64,000 nt of DNA from Vicinamibacterales bacterium (GTDB lineage: Bacteria > Acidobacteriota > Vicinamibacteria > Vicinamibacterales > UBA8438): the NCBI GenBank assembly GCA_937766455.1, contig CALLXD010000042.1:1-64000 (forward strand), given 5' to 3'. The position numbers and the translations under genes are program-made. Below the pieces are notes generated by a model. The model was given only the letters and a program-made list of their open reading frames with translations. It ran no database searches and was not told where the DNA came from. Positions 1 to 9,935 of this stretch are shown here, piece after piece (positions within the stretch are counted from its first letter, which is position 1; every line of letters starts with the position of its first letter).

Positions 1-1632
1 ACGAGCGGGAGCTCTCGGTGCTCGATACCGTGGACCCGCATGCCGTTCGCCAACTCGGCTGACCAGACCCCGGGGACCCGGAGCTGGGGTCGCTCGGCCA
101 GGTCCGGCGGCGTGGAGCGGTCGATGCGAGATGGTGTCTTCTCGAACGCGGGAGGCGCGGCGACCGGGGCGTCCGGCTCGCCCTCGGACACGATGGCCTC
201 CTCGACCACCGCGGCCATCTCGGAGTCGTCGAGGGCCAGTGCGAGGCCGCCTTGCGGCACGAAACTGGTCGCGATGTGTGGCCGGCCGGCCACGTACTCT
301 CGATACACACGCATGACGTCGTCCGCGGTGACCGCGCGTAACCGTCGCAGGTCCTCGTTGATGAACCCGGGGTCGCCTGCGAGGACGCTGTAATTCGCGA
401 GCTGGAACGATTTGCCCAGCACGCTCGCGATCCCACCGTAGAACCCCGTCTCGAGCCCGGCCGTGATCCGCTGCAGGTCCGCCTCGCTCACACCCGCTGA
501 CTCGAAGCGTGCAAACGCCCGATGGAAACTGGCGAGCACGTCATCAAGATCGGTGCCTGGGAATGCCCGGGCCGAGAGCTGGAACTGACCCGCCAGTTCG
601 CGCTGCGGGTGACCCGCACTGACGTCCGGCGCAAGCATGTCCTCCTCCACCACGACCTGATAGAAGGGCGAGGTGCGCCCCTTGGCAAGCAGCGCGCTGA
701 GGGCGTCCAGTGCGTACGAATCGGGATGGTATGCCTCCACGGTGGGCCACGCCATGGTGAGCATCGGAAGCTGAGCGAAGTTGTCTTCGTGCACCAGCCG
801 GGTGGTCCGGTCAATCACGCCGGGCGCGGGCGCTCGGCGTGGGATGGCGTCGCCCCGCGTGATTTCGCCGAAATAGGTCTCGACCAGCTCGCGGGCCTGC
901 CCCGAGTCGAAGTCGCCGGCGACGACCAGGGTCGCGTTCTGCGGACCGTAGTACCGCTCGTAGAACTGCCGGACATCGTCCAGCGTCGCGGACTGCAGAT
1001 CATCGAGCGAACCGATGATCTGCCAGCTGTAGGGGTGGTCATCTGGATAGAGATGCGAGTCGACCACGAATCCGGTGTGCCCGTAGGGCTGGTTGTCGTA
1101 ACTCTGCCGCTTTTCGTTCTTGACGATCTGTTTTTCGTTTTCGAGGCTCGGCTCGTTCACCGTATTGATGAAGAAGCCGAGGCGGTCCGATTCCATCCAC
1201 AAGACACGCTCGAGGGCGTCCTGCGGCACGACCGCGTAGTAGATCGTCGTGTCGTTGGAGGTGCCGCCGTTGAAGGTGCCACCGAGCGCCGGGACGCCAT
1301 TGATGAAGCCCCCGGGGCCGACGTTCTCCGAGTTCTGGAAGAGCAGATGTTCGAACAGGTGCGCGAACCCGGTTCGCCCCGGGCTCTCCCTCGCCGAGCC
1401 GACGTGGTACAGCACCGCCACCGCGACCACCGGGTCCGAATGGTCCTGGTGCAGCAATACCTCGAGGCCGTTGTCGAGCGTGAACGCCTCAAACGGGAGC
1501 TCCAGCTCGTGGCTGGCGTCCGCGCCTGTCTCCGCCGGGGGGGGCGGTCGTGCAGGCCAGCAGCGGCACGAGCAGGGTCGCCAGAAGCGGGCGAGCGTGT
1601 GAGCTGTGGCATTCGCACTCCGTTCGGCGCAC
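1..1632 (-). CDS. M16 (insulinase/pitrilysin) family zinc peptidase lipoprotein, C-terminus outside window, frameshift in G8 tract
   Basis: This is a secreted zinc metallopeptidase of the M16 family; the part inside the window holds the N-terminal M16 domain and the beginning of the next. The inverted zinc motif HLFEH (HxxEH) is followed about 75 residues later by the conserved Glu in ENEKQIVKNE. The N-terminus, read from a GTG near 1632, is a lipoprotein signal ending LLVPLLAC, so the protein is probably anchored in the envelope. The signal-peptide frame and the peptidase frame differ by one base, and they meet at a run of eight G (plus strand 1537-1544); seven would restore one continuous reading frame. 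The rest is clean to the window edge. It lies 40 bp downstream of the ABC permease in the same direction. The family call is secure; the start codon and the status of the frameshift are inferred. Confidence 0.85.
1537..1544. repeat. G8 homopolymer tract at the M16 frameshift
   Basis: Eight consecutive G (C on the coding strand) sit just after the lipobox of the M16 peptidase. One base fewer joins the signal peptide to the catalytic domain. It could be a base-calling error or a slippage-prone switch. Confidence 0.8.
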
Positions 1633-1671
1633 GATTGCGCAGGCCCCAGTCTACCTCCGAGCGTCGGTCCG

Positions 1672-2945
1672 CTACGACGCGCGAATGACCCCGAGCAGGT
1701 CGGGGAGCGTCGGTCGTTTGCCGTGCATCAGGAGCGCGTAGCGAACGACCTTGGCCGAGGCCCAACCGGAGGCGACGATCCCCAGCACGAGCAGTCCGAT
1801 GCTCAGCCAGACTCCCCAGAGGGCGGTGGAGGACGTTGACGCGGCCCAGCATGACCAATGGCGTGAAGGGGGGGAACAGACTGAGGACCCGAGCCGCTGT
1901 CGTGCTCGGGTTGGCGATGACGTATAACGTCGACATGAGCGCCAGCACCATCGGGAGGACCGCCGCGAACATAGACTGGCTGAGTTCCTCCGTGCTGGTG
2001 CAGGTGGCCGCGATAGTCGCGAAGAGAATCGAATACAGGCAATAGCCCAGGGCGAAGAACACCGAGAAGTAAAACAGGAGGCGTCCGTCGAGAACAGTGC
2101 TCAAGTCGAAGCCCGTCAGATCTGCGCCGATGGACAGCATCGGCATCGCGTAGAGCAGCGCGAAGACTGAGGCGAGCACCCAGACGCCGAGCTGGGTGAG
2201 CCCGGACGCGAGGACCCCCAGAATCTTGCGGCCATGAACTCTGTCGCCGTCACGGCGCCGAGGATGACCTCGATTAACCGTGATGACTTCTCCTCCACGA
2301 TCGCCATGGCCATACCCTGGCCGTTGATGAGCACTGCCATATAGAGGAGCATGGCGAGGACGAACGTGCTGACGAACGTCGCCCGAACCCACCCGCATTC
2401 TCGCCGTCGGCCGAGACCGTCACGGTGGCCAGGTCTGCGCGTTGGAGTGAGCGCACCTGATCGACGTCGACCCCCGTATCGACGAGCAGCTCGTCCAGCA
2501 CCGTCGCTTCCACGGCGCGCTCGAGCGCGCGGAGCACAGTGGGGTTGCCGGTCTCGCGAGCGTAGTAGCGGCCTCGGGCGACGATCTCCGGGTCCTCCTG
2601 AAGGAGCAGGTATCCGTCGATGTCCTCGTCACGGACCGCCGTTGTGAACGGCGCGCGCGATGTCTCCGAGTCGTCCGGTATCGCCGCCTGAGTAGTGACG
2701 ACGACACGCGGTCGCTCGATGTCGCCGAGGTGATTGACCAGTGGCGTCGTCAATCCCGTGCCGGTATCGACGACCGCCACCCGCAGTTCCTCGGTGCCGG
2801 ACCCCGAGAAGATCGCGGGCATGACGAAGCCGTACGCCACCATGAAACCCGGGACGAGAATGGTCATGAAGATGAACGCTCGGCTCCGCACCCGAGCCAG
2901 ATATTCGCGGCGGGCGATCTTCGCGATCTGTGTCAGATTCGTCAT
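1672..2945 (-). pseudogene. ABC-2 type transporter permease (NatB/YhaP-like), three frameshifts
   Basis: This is the membrane subunit of an ABC exporter. It starts MTNLTQIAKIARREYLARVR, followed by a first transmembrane segment (AFIFMTILVPGFMVAYGFVM), a large extracytoplasmic domain, then a membrane region containing INGQGMAMAIVEEKSSRLIE, a motif typical of NatB-like ABC-2 permeases. It ends LPDLLGVIRAS at 1672. The coherent protein needs three frame changes, near 2390, 2231 and 1830; at the first two a single missing base is the simplest repair (for example MAGKILGVL). The start ATG overlaps the stop of the ATPase gene as ATGA, showing translational coupling. The gene is either decayed or carries sequencing indels; the homologous protein remains recognisable over its full length, which favours errors or very recent decay. 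Confidence 0.75.
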
Positions 2946-3878
2946 CGCGTGGCTCCCTCCGGGGAGGCGTCTCGGTGTCCGACGGTTGCCAAGTAGATTT
3001 CCTCGATGTGCGAGTGGTCCAGCTTGATCGACTGAATCGCTACCCGAACTAGCACCGCCCGCATCACGGTCTGGGGGTCCGTGTCCGGTTCGAGTTCCAG
3101 ACGGGCCTCGTGCCCCGTGTCTTCGCAGCGCCGGATGCCGGCGAGCGCACCGAGCGTTCCCCGACTCCCGTGATACTCGACGGCGATGGTGTTTCGCCCG
3201 TAGCCGGCCTTGATGGCGGCAAGATTCCCCTCCAGGACCGGCCGGCCCTGTGAATGAGGCAGATCGCGTCACACAGTGCCTCCACCTGCTCCATACGATG
3301 CGTGGAGATCACCACCGTGGCGCCACGGTCGTGCTGTTCCAAAATCAGCTCCTTCAGTAACCGCGTGTTGACCGGGTCGAGCCCGGTGAAGGGCTCGTCG
3401 AGGACGATCAGGTCCGGGTCATGGATGACCGCGGCTGCGAACTACACCTTCTGCTGCATCCCCTTGGATAGCTCGCTCGTCAGCGACTGGGCATTGGCGG
3501 ACAGTCCGACGCGTTCGAGCCAATCGTCGGCGCGCCGTTGCGCCTCTTGGGTGTCCAGTCCGCGAATGGATGCGAGAAACGCCAGCTGTTCTCCAACCCG
3601 CATCCGTGCGTAGAGTCCGCGCTCCTCCGGAGATAGCCGACCCGATGCCTGACCGCAAGCGGATCAGCGGCACCGAGAAGACTGACCGAGCCGCCATCTG
3701 GCACGTAGATACCGAGGGTGGTGCGGATGGTCGATGTCTTGCCGGACCCGTTCGGCCCGAGCAGCCCGAAGATGCTGCCCGTCGGCACCGTCAGGTCGAG
3801 TTCGTTCACCGCGATCTTGTCCGCAAACCGCTTCACGAGCTTGTGGCACTCAATCGCCGCCGGAATGGTTGTGTGCAT
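2942..3878 (-). pseudogene. ABC transporter ATP-binding protein (NatA-like), two frameshifts and one in-frame TAG
   Basis: This is the cytoplasmic ATPase partner of the downstream permease. The Walker A motif GPNGSGKTSTI lies near residue 40, the signature region reads LSKGMQQKV and the Walker B DLIVLDEPFTGLDP, followed by the H-loop VVISTHRMEQVE. A C-terminal extension ends with HIEEIYLATVGHRD, as in NatA-type exporters. The frame is broken near 3628 (VGYL should continue PEERGLYARM; one C missing) and near 3246 (HRGRPVLEG; one G missing). A TAG at 3442-3444 replaces the usual Gln in QQKVQFAAA. The stop codon overlaps the permease start as ATGA. If the sequence is correct the exporter is dead; if not, it is an ordinary exporter operon. 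Confidence 0.75.
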
Positions 3879-4007
3879 CGTGTCGCCTCGACAGTAGTAC
3901 GCCGCGCGTCCGCATTTGTTCGATCATCAGGTTTCCACAAGAGACGTCCCCTCGTCTGGTCCGGTCTGGGCGCGCGTCGCGGCCGGTTCCGTGTACGCTT
4001 GGTCGCT

Positions 4008-5114
4008 ATGAGCGCGCGTGAGGTGTCGACGGTCAGACGTGCATGTGGGCGCAGGCGACGGTGGGCGTGCCTGTTGACGGCGGCGGTGCTGTCTACGGGG
4101 TGCTACTGGGCCCGCAGTTCTTCCCAGCCGGTCCCTCGGCTGGCCCATCCACCCTTTGACCGCGTCACGCAGGCGGCCCAGCCGCCGTTCCGCTTTGCCA
4201 TCTTCGGGGATCAGAAGGGGCTGGCCAAGAGCGGCGAATGGGACGCGCTGCTTCGCCAGGTCAGCGCGCTCGAACCGCCGCCGCTGTTCTTGCTCGACAC
4301 CGGCGACATCGTCGAAAACGGCACCTACCGCGACCAGTTCGTGCAGCTGGAGGAGATCTTGTCGGTGGTCGACGGGTTGCCCTATCTGCTGGCCGTTGGC
4401 AATCACGAGATCGACGATGACGACACCGCGGCGAAAGGGCACGTCGTGGAATTCCTCGGCGACGTCATCGGTCGCGACCAGTTTCGCGAGGAACGCCTGT
4501 ATTACGCGAAGACCGTGGGGCCGCTCCGGCTACTGGTGCTGGACAGCAACGATCTCGTGTATCCAGCCCGGGGGGCCTGCCGGGAACGATACTCGGCCGG
4601 CGCGCGCGGGGCGGAGCAACTGAGCTGGCTTGCCGACGAGCTGGCCCAAGCCTGGGAAGGACCTACGGTGGTCGCGTTTCACCACACGACGATCCTCTCG
4701 GCCTCCAAACACGAGGGTCACGCCCGGTGTCTCTGGAATGGTTCCTACGCCGCCCACGGCGAGCGAACACTGCCAGAGATGCTGATCGACGGTGGTGTCG
4801 ATGTCGTGTTGACCGGGCACACGCACACCTACGAAGTCCTGCGTCTCACCCGCGGGGGGCGTGACATGCTCAGCGTCAATGTCTCCGGGACATCCGGCGG
4901 TAGTCGTCTGGCTCGGTCGGTCTCGGATCCGCTGACCGATTTCTCGGACAGAGGGTGGGACCTGAGTGGTTGGCCAGGGCTGTCACAGGGTGCGTTCATG
5001 CCCCCGAACGACATCGTGAACCAGTTCGGTCTTGTCTCGGTGGACGCGTCCGGTGCCCTGGACTGTGCGATTTACCATGTCGGCGAGTCGGTGCCGCGTC
5101 CCTGCCATCCGTAA
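4008..5114 (+). CDS. Calcineurin-like metallophosphoesterase lipoprotein
   Basis: This is a 368-residue secreted metal-dependent phosphoesterase. The N-terminus MSAREVSTVRR leads to a lipobox LLTAAVLSTGC, so it is predicted to be lipid-anchored. The metal-binding motifs occur in order: FAIFGDQKG (an unusual first motif, GDQ where GDxH or DxH is common), DTGDIVENG, AVGNHE, VAFHHTT and VLTGHTHTYE. It is divergently placed from the ABC ATPase. The ATG at 4008 was chosen because it gives the signal peptide immediately; the frame is open further upstream but overlaps the opposite gene. The substrate cannot be told; purple-acid-phosphatase-like or nucleotidase activity is possible. Confidence 0.85.
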   Translation: MSAREVSTVRRACGRRRRWACLLTAAVLSTGCYWARSSSQPVPRLAHPPFDRVTQAAQPPFRFAIFGDQKGLAKSGEWDALLRQVSALEPPPLFLLDTGDIVENGTYRDQFVQLEEILSVVDGLPYLLAVGNHEIDDDDTAAKGHVVEFLGDVIGRDQFREERLYYAKTVGPLRLLVLDSNDLVYPARGACRERYSAGARGAEQLSWLADELAQAWEGPTVVAFHHTTILSASKHEGHARCLWNGSYAAHGERTLPEMLIDGGVDVVLTGHTHTYEVLRLTRGGRDMLSVNVSGTSGGSRLARSVSDPLTDFSDRGWDLSGWPGLSQGAFMPPNDIVNQFGLVSVDASGALDCAIYHVGESVPRPCHP

Positions 5115-5138
5115 GGCGTCGCCTGCGCCTCCCCTCGT

Positions 5139-5989
5139 ATGAAGCTCTACGCGCTTGCGGACCTGCATCTGGGTCACCGACCCAATCGGGAGGCCCTCGC
5201 CGACTGGCCGGCGCGTCCGGACGACTGGCTGATTCTCGCCGGCGACGTCGGAGAGACGCTGGCCCATCTGGAGCTCGGTCTGGCGGCGGCGACCGACCGG
5301 TTCGCGAAAGTGTTCTGGGTGCCCGGGAACCACGAGCTCTGGAGTGCTCGGAGTGAGGGGCCCCGGGGGGGTCGCGAAGTACGAGGCAGCGGTCGACGTG
5401 TGTCGCCGATTCGGCGTGCTCACCCCCGAGGACCCGTACGCGGTCTGGCCCGGGGATCCGACCGTGTGTGATTGCCCCCCTGTTCGTCCTCTTTGACTAC
5501 ACATTTCGACCGGACGTTGTGGCGCCGGAGGACGCGGTGGCGTGGGCCTGGGAGGACGGCATTCGTAGCGCCGACGAGCGATGCCTGGCGCCGGATCCGT
5601 ATGCCAGCCGCACGGCCTGGTGCCACGCCAGGGTGGCGTACAGCGAAGCGCGGCTGGCCGAGGCCTGCGCGACGGCGCCGTCGATTCTGGTGAATCACTA
5701 TCCACTCAGGCAGGACCTCGTGCGACTGCACCGCATTCCGCGGTTTTCGCCCTGGTGCGGCACGCGGCTGACCGAGCAGTGGCACACGCGTTTCGGGGCA
5801 CGGGTGGTCGTGTCCGGGCACCTGCACATTCGCGCGACCGATTGGGTTGACGGGGTGCGGTTCGAGGAGGTGTCGCTCGGATACCCCAAGCACTGGCACC
5901 GCGAGCGCGGGATCGACGGCTACCTGCGCGAAATCCTGCCTGGACCGGCCACCCCTCGTCAGACCGGCGGGCCCGAGTACCACCGCTGA
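5139..5989 (+). pseudogene. Second metallophosphoesterase, cytoplasmic type, two frameshifts
   Basis: This is a phosphoesterase without a signal peptide, starting MKLYALADLHLGHRP 24 bp after the preceding phosphoesterase. Motifs are ADLHLGH (DxH), LAGDVGE, VPGNHE, LVNHYPLR and VVSGHLHIR, a complete calcineurin-like set. The frame must change twice, each time as one extra base: at the G7 run 5365-5371 (after SARSEGP) and again near 5460 (before VIAPLFVLFDYTF). The two phosphoesterases of this neighbourhood are not close paralogues. As the catalytic motifs are all intact on both sides of the breaks, sequencing error is more likely than real decay. Confidence 0.75.
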
Positions 5990-6070
5990 CGCCGTGGTGC
6001 GCACGGCGGCGCGCGCCGCGACCGAGGAGCCCCGCCACGGCGCTCCTGGCCGGCCCGTGGCCACGGCGCA

Positions 6071-6829
6071 CTAGAGGAGCGGGCTCGCCGCTTCGTGAGT
6101 GGTGATGCGGATTGCGGTGCCGGCATCGACCTCGACCGCTGTCGCGACGAGATGGTGATCGCCCAGTAGGTCCACGCCGAATTGCCAACGCGCGGGGGTA
6201 TCGTCGAGGGCGGCGGCAAACTGTATCTGGACGTCGTCCGGACGCTGAGACGGCAAGTCGAAGGAAAAATCGCCCAATGGGATAGCGAGACCCATGCCGC
6301 GTGCTTTGATATACGCCTCTTTGAGGGTCCAGTACTCGAGGAACCGGCGGGGGCGATCACGTGCCTCAACCTGGCGCAGTGCGGCGGCCTCCCCGGGCGA
6401 GAAAAAGCGGTTGGCCAGGTCGAGCCATTCGCCCGAGCGACTGCGCGGCTCGACATCCACCCCGACCTCGCGGTCGCGGGAGACGAGACACACCACCAGG
6501 CCGTTCGTGTGGGAGAGGTTGAAATGCAGCGATGAGGTCGGCGTCTCGATGGCCGGTCGACCGTAGCGATTGCTGCGGAACCGCCAGTCCGACGCGCCGA
6601 CGCCGTCATACCTGGACAAGGTCGTGCGCGCGAGCACCCGCGCCAGGAGACAGAGCTGCCGGTCCCGAGCGAAACGGAACCGATCCGTCTTCTTGCGCTC
6701 CTCGTCAGTCAGGACCGAGCGATAGCGCGCCAGTTCACCTGGGTCGGTGAAATGTTCCGGTACCGCCCACCACAGGTGCGCGTGGCCAGCGGGCAGCGTC
6801 AGCGGCGGGGCGCTGTGCGGGCGCATCAT
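6071..6829 (-). CDS. 4'-phosphopantetheinyl transferase, Sfp/AcpT type
   Basis: This enzyme transfers the 4'-phosphopantetheine arm of CoA to a carrier-protein serine, activating fatty acid, polyketide or peptide carrier proteins in the cytoplasm. The 252-residue protein has the Sfp-type signature motifs: FNLSHT (103-108), GVDVE with the Mg-binding Asp/Glu (123-127) and WTLKEAYIKARGMGL (from 167). The length is typical of the family. It is the last gene of a minus-strand run behind the sugar aminotransferase, with a 69-bp gap. No carrier protein or synthase is visible in the window, so the partner is unknown. Confidence 0.9.
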   Translation of the reverse strand: MMRPHSAPPLTLPAGHAHLWWAVPEHFTDPGELARYRSVLTDEERKKTDRFRFARDRQLCLLARVLARTTLSRYDGVGASDWRFRSNRYGRPAIETPTSSLHFNLSHTNGLVVCLVSRDREVGVDVEPRSRSGEWLDLANRFFSPGEAAALRQVEARDRPRRFLEYWTLKEAYIKARGMGLAIPLGDFSFDLPSQRPDDVQIQFAAALDDTPARWQFGVDLLGDHHLVATAVEVDAGTAIRITTHEAASPLL

Positions 6830-6898
6830 GATGCGACCATCCTACCGTGGCTCGGCGTGCATGCATGCCAGGGTGGTGGTCTACACGATGATCCGGTG

Positions 6899-8022
6899 CT
6901 ACCGTGCCGCGCCGAGGCTGCTATCGGTCACCGCGTCGACCACCCGGCTGACGGCGGCGTCCGTCAGCCCCGGGTAGAGTGGGACAGAGAACAGCTCGTC
7001 GCAGACGGAGGTTGCCACCGGGCAATGATTGGGGCTCGCGTCGGCGAACGCTGGCTGGTTCGGGAGCGGGGTCGGGTAATGGACGAGCGTGTCGATGCCG
7101 CGCGCGTGCAGGCGCTTCCGCAGACCGTCCCGGGCGGCGGTCCTGAGCGGAAATAAGTGATACACGTGGCCAGGATCACAGGCTGGCGGAACGACGATCG
7201 TTGTGTTCGTCGTGCCTCTCGTGTCCGTGAGGCCCGCTCGATACTGGGCGGCCAGAGCGCGGCGGCGGGTAGTCCAGCCAGCTAGGTAGGGGAGCCTGGC
7301 GCGCAGGACCGCAGCCTGCATCTCGTCGAGTCGCGAATGGGCGGCCACCTCCGTGTGGTGGTTCCGGGTGGTCTGGCCCCCATTACGCAATCGCCGCAGT
7401 CGGGTGTCGAGCGCCGCGTCTCGCGTGCACACGGCACCGCCGTCTCCGAACGCCCCGAGGTTCTTCGTCGGGTAGAAACTGTATGCTGCGGCGATACCCG
7501 TGGTGCCGACGGGGACACCCTGGCAGGTCGCCAGGTGCGCCTGGCAGCAGTCTTCAATGAGGGCGAGCCCGTGCTGGTCCGCCACCCGGGCGAGCGCCGG
7601 ATATCGGCCGGCTGTCCATACAGATGCACCGGCATGATCGCGGCAGTGGATGGCCCGATGAGGGCCTCGACGGCGGCCGGGTCCACGGTCAAGCGGTCCG
7701 GGTCGATGTCCGCGAACACGGGTCGTGCGCCTGCCATCATGATGGCCAGTGCGGTAAAGGCTGCCGACAGCGGCGTGGTGATCACCTCATCGCCTGGGCC
7801 GATGCCCAACGCTCGGAGCGTCAGCGTCAACGCGTCGGTACCGGAAGCAAGGCTGACCGTGTGTTGGCTGCTCGTGGCGTCTGAGAACTCCGCTTCGAAG
7901 CCCTCCACCTCGGGGCCGAGGACGAACCACCCCCGATCGACCACGCGCCGAATGGCCGCCGCGACATCCTCGGCGTCTTCTTGAGGATGCAGATCGATCC
8001 AGTTCACGCGCTGGTTGGTCAT
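6899..8022 (-). CDS. DegT/DnrJ/EryC1/StrS family PLP sugar aminotransferase, one frameshift
   Basis: This is a PLP-dependent aminotransferase that makes amino sugars on nucleotide-linked 4-keto or 3-keto sugars for surface polysaccharide. The N-terminal half shows SLASGTDALTLTLRALGIG and PVHLYGQPAD; the C-terminal half has EDCCQAH and the PLP lysine region SFYPTKNLGAFGDGG, then HVYHLFPLR. The two halves lie in different frames; one C missing near 7600 (PADIPALARV) reconnects them. The start ATG overlaps the epimerase stop as ATGA, so the two are translationally coupled. The family is certain; the exact sugar product cannot be read from sequence. Confidence 0.85.
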
Positions 8023-9069
8023 GGGGCTTCCGCCGGCGCATCGAGCGGTGCGTCAATGTACTCTGACAGGTGGTCCCGATAGTACGCGACGGTACGGGTC
8101 AGGCCGTCGCGCAGTGCCACCCTGCCAGACCATCCCACCGCGCGCTTGAATTTGGACGAGTCGGCATAGAAGTCTCCAATGTCGATGGCCCGGCGCTCGG
8201 CTGGCCAGTCCACAAAGCGCACGCGGCCGGTGCCCGCCACCTCGACCAACAGCGTCGCCAGCTCGCCCAGGGACACCGGTCCGCTACCCCCGACGTTGAA
8301 CACCTCCCCGTTGCAGGCGTCGGACGCGCCCGCGCGAAGGAACGCGTCCACCGCATCGTCCACGTAGACGAAATCTCGCCGTTGCGACCCATCACCGAAG
8401 AGCTGAATCTCTCGATCTTCCACCGCGAGACGGATGAACCAGCCGATGAACCCCTGGCGATTGTGCCGCATCAGTTGCCGTGGTCCGTACACGTTCGTCA
8501 ACCGCAGCGAGCACGACCGCACACCGAACACGTTGTTGTAGACCAGGTGGTAGTACTCGCCGGCGGCCTTGTTGATGCCGTTGACATCGATGGGGCGGAC
8601 CAGATGCTCCTCGGTCACCGGGAGCGCGTCGGGCTTCCCGTAGAGCTGCCGGGTGCCCGCGAAGACGACCTTGACCGACGGGATGTGTGATGCCGGCAGG
8701 CTTCCAGAATCGACAACTGGCTCCGGCAGTTGATCTCGAGGTCGGTATACGGGTCTCGCATGCTGTCGACGTGGCTCACTTGCCCCGCGAGATTGAAGAT
8801 GACCTGCTGGTCCTGCACCAGATGCTGCATCGAGCTGGCATCCCGCACGTCCGAGATGTTGACCCGCACCGCTGTCCCGGATCGGCGCGATATTGAACAG
8901 GTTGCCGCCGTAGTCCGGCGTCAGGGAGTCGACCAGCAGCACCTCGGCGCCGAGCTGCCACCAGGCGGGTCGCGAGGTTGCTCCCGATGAATCCGAGTCC
9001 ACCCGTGATCAAGACGCGTCGCCCCTTGTAGAATGACGCGTTGTCGTCGCCCATCATGTTCTCAGCCAT
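8019..9069 (-). pseudogene. NAD-dependent sugar epimerase/dehydratase (SDR), three frameshifts
   Basis: This is an extended short-chain dehydrogenase acting on nucleotide sugars. The Rossmann motif is GGLGFIGSNLATRLV, preceded by MAENMMGDDNASFYKGRR; later come LVDSLTPDYGGN, FNLAGQVSHVDSM, the GTRQLYGKP segment and a C-terminal part with LRLTNVYGPRQ and FGDGSQRRDFVYVDD. In the visible sequence the catalytic Tyr region reads INKAAGEYYH. Three frame changes are needed (near 8955, 8873 and 8690). It is coupled by ATGA overlap to the sugar aminotransferase, supporting a two-step dehydratase or epimerase plus aminotransferase route. The MAEN start at 9069 is chosen; MMGDDN slightly downstream is an alternative. 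Confidence 0.75.
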
Positions 9070-9136
9070 CTTACCTATCTGCTCTGCACGTCGGTCTTCG
9101 GCGATTGTATGGCGTACCCTCGGGGCGGCCTGACCC

Positions 9137-9900
9137 ATGGACCGGCTGTTGGACGCGACCGCACGGGCGGAACAGCAGCACTTCTGGTTCCGAGGCCTTC
9201 GGCGCTTCGTGCGGCCGCTCATCGAGCGAGGCGGTTGCGGGCGACACGGACCCCCAGATTCTGGATTGTGGCTGCGGCACGGGCACCAATCTTGGGGGTC
9301 CTGGCCGCGTATGGAGAGGCCCGCGGCGTCGACCGCGCCTGGGCCGGCGTGCGACGCGCCCGAGCCGCCGGACGCCAGGTCGGGCAGGCGACCGTGACCC
9401 ACCTGCCGTTCCCGGACGCGCGATTCCATCTCGTGACGTCGTTTGACGTCCTCTACTGCCTGGAGGAAGCGGACGAGAGAGCCGCCGTGTCGGAGATGTT
9501 TCGGGTGTTGCGCCCCGGCGGCCGGGTCCTCATCAACGTCGCCGCGATGCCAATACTGACCGGGAACCACTCGGTACTCGCGCACGAGGTCCGACGCTAC
9601 CGTGCGTCTGGCCTGCGCGCTTTGCTCGAGCGTGCGGGGTTCAGCGTCGAACGCCTCACCTACACCAATACTGCGATGTTGCCGATCCTGGTGCCCTTGC
9701 GCCTGTTGCAGCGTGGGGTCGGCCTTGCCCGGGAGGAGGACGACGACGCGACGCGGGAAATGCAGGTGCCGCCGGCTCTGCTCAACATGCTGCTGGACCG
9801 GGTACTGGCGCTCGAAGCGGCCGTCGTGCGTCATATCGATTTGCCGTGCGGCAGCTCGCTTCTGGCCCTGGCCAGGAAACCCGTCCCAGACGCGGATTGA
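9137..9900 (+). pseudogene. Class I SAM-dependent methyltransferase, two frameshifts
   Basis: This is a small-molecule or sugar methyltransferase, divergent from the epimerase with a 67-bp gap. It starts MDRLLDATARAEQQHFWFRG, a beginning typical of methyltransferases in polysaccharide clusters. The SAM motif I is ILDCGCGTGTNLG, followed by QATVTHLPFPDARF and SFDVLYCLEEADER (motif II/III) and LRPGGRVLINVAA. The three segments lie in three frames, changing near 9235 and 9297. The C-terminal half is uninterrupted to 9900. The acceptor is unknown. Confidence 0.75.
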
Positions 9901-9935
9901 CTGGCGGGTGTGTCTGGCCAGGGCACACCGAGAGG

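Noticed and set aside
3442-3444. TAG in the ABC ATPase as pyrrolysine
   Set aside because: The site is the ordinary Gln of QQKVQFAAA next to two other frame breaks; a C-to-T change or error is far simpler.
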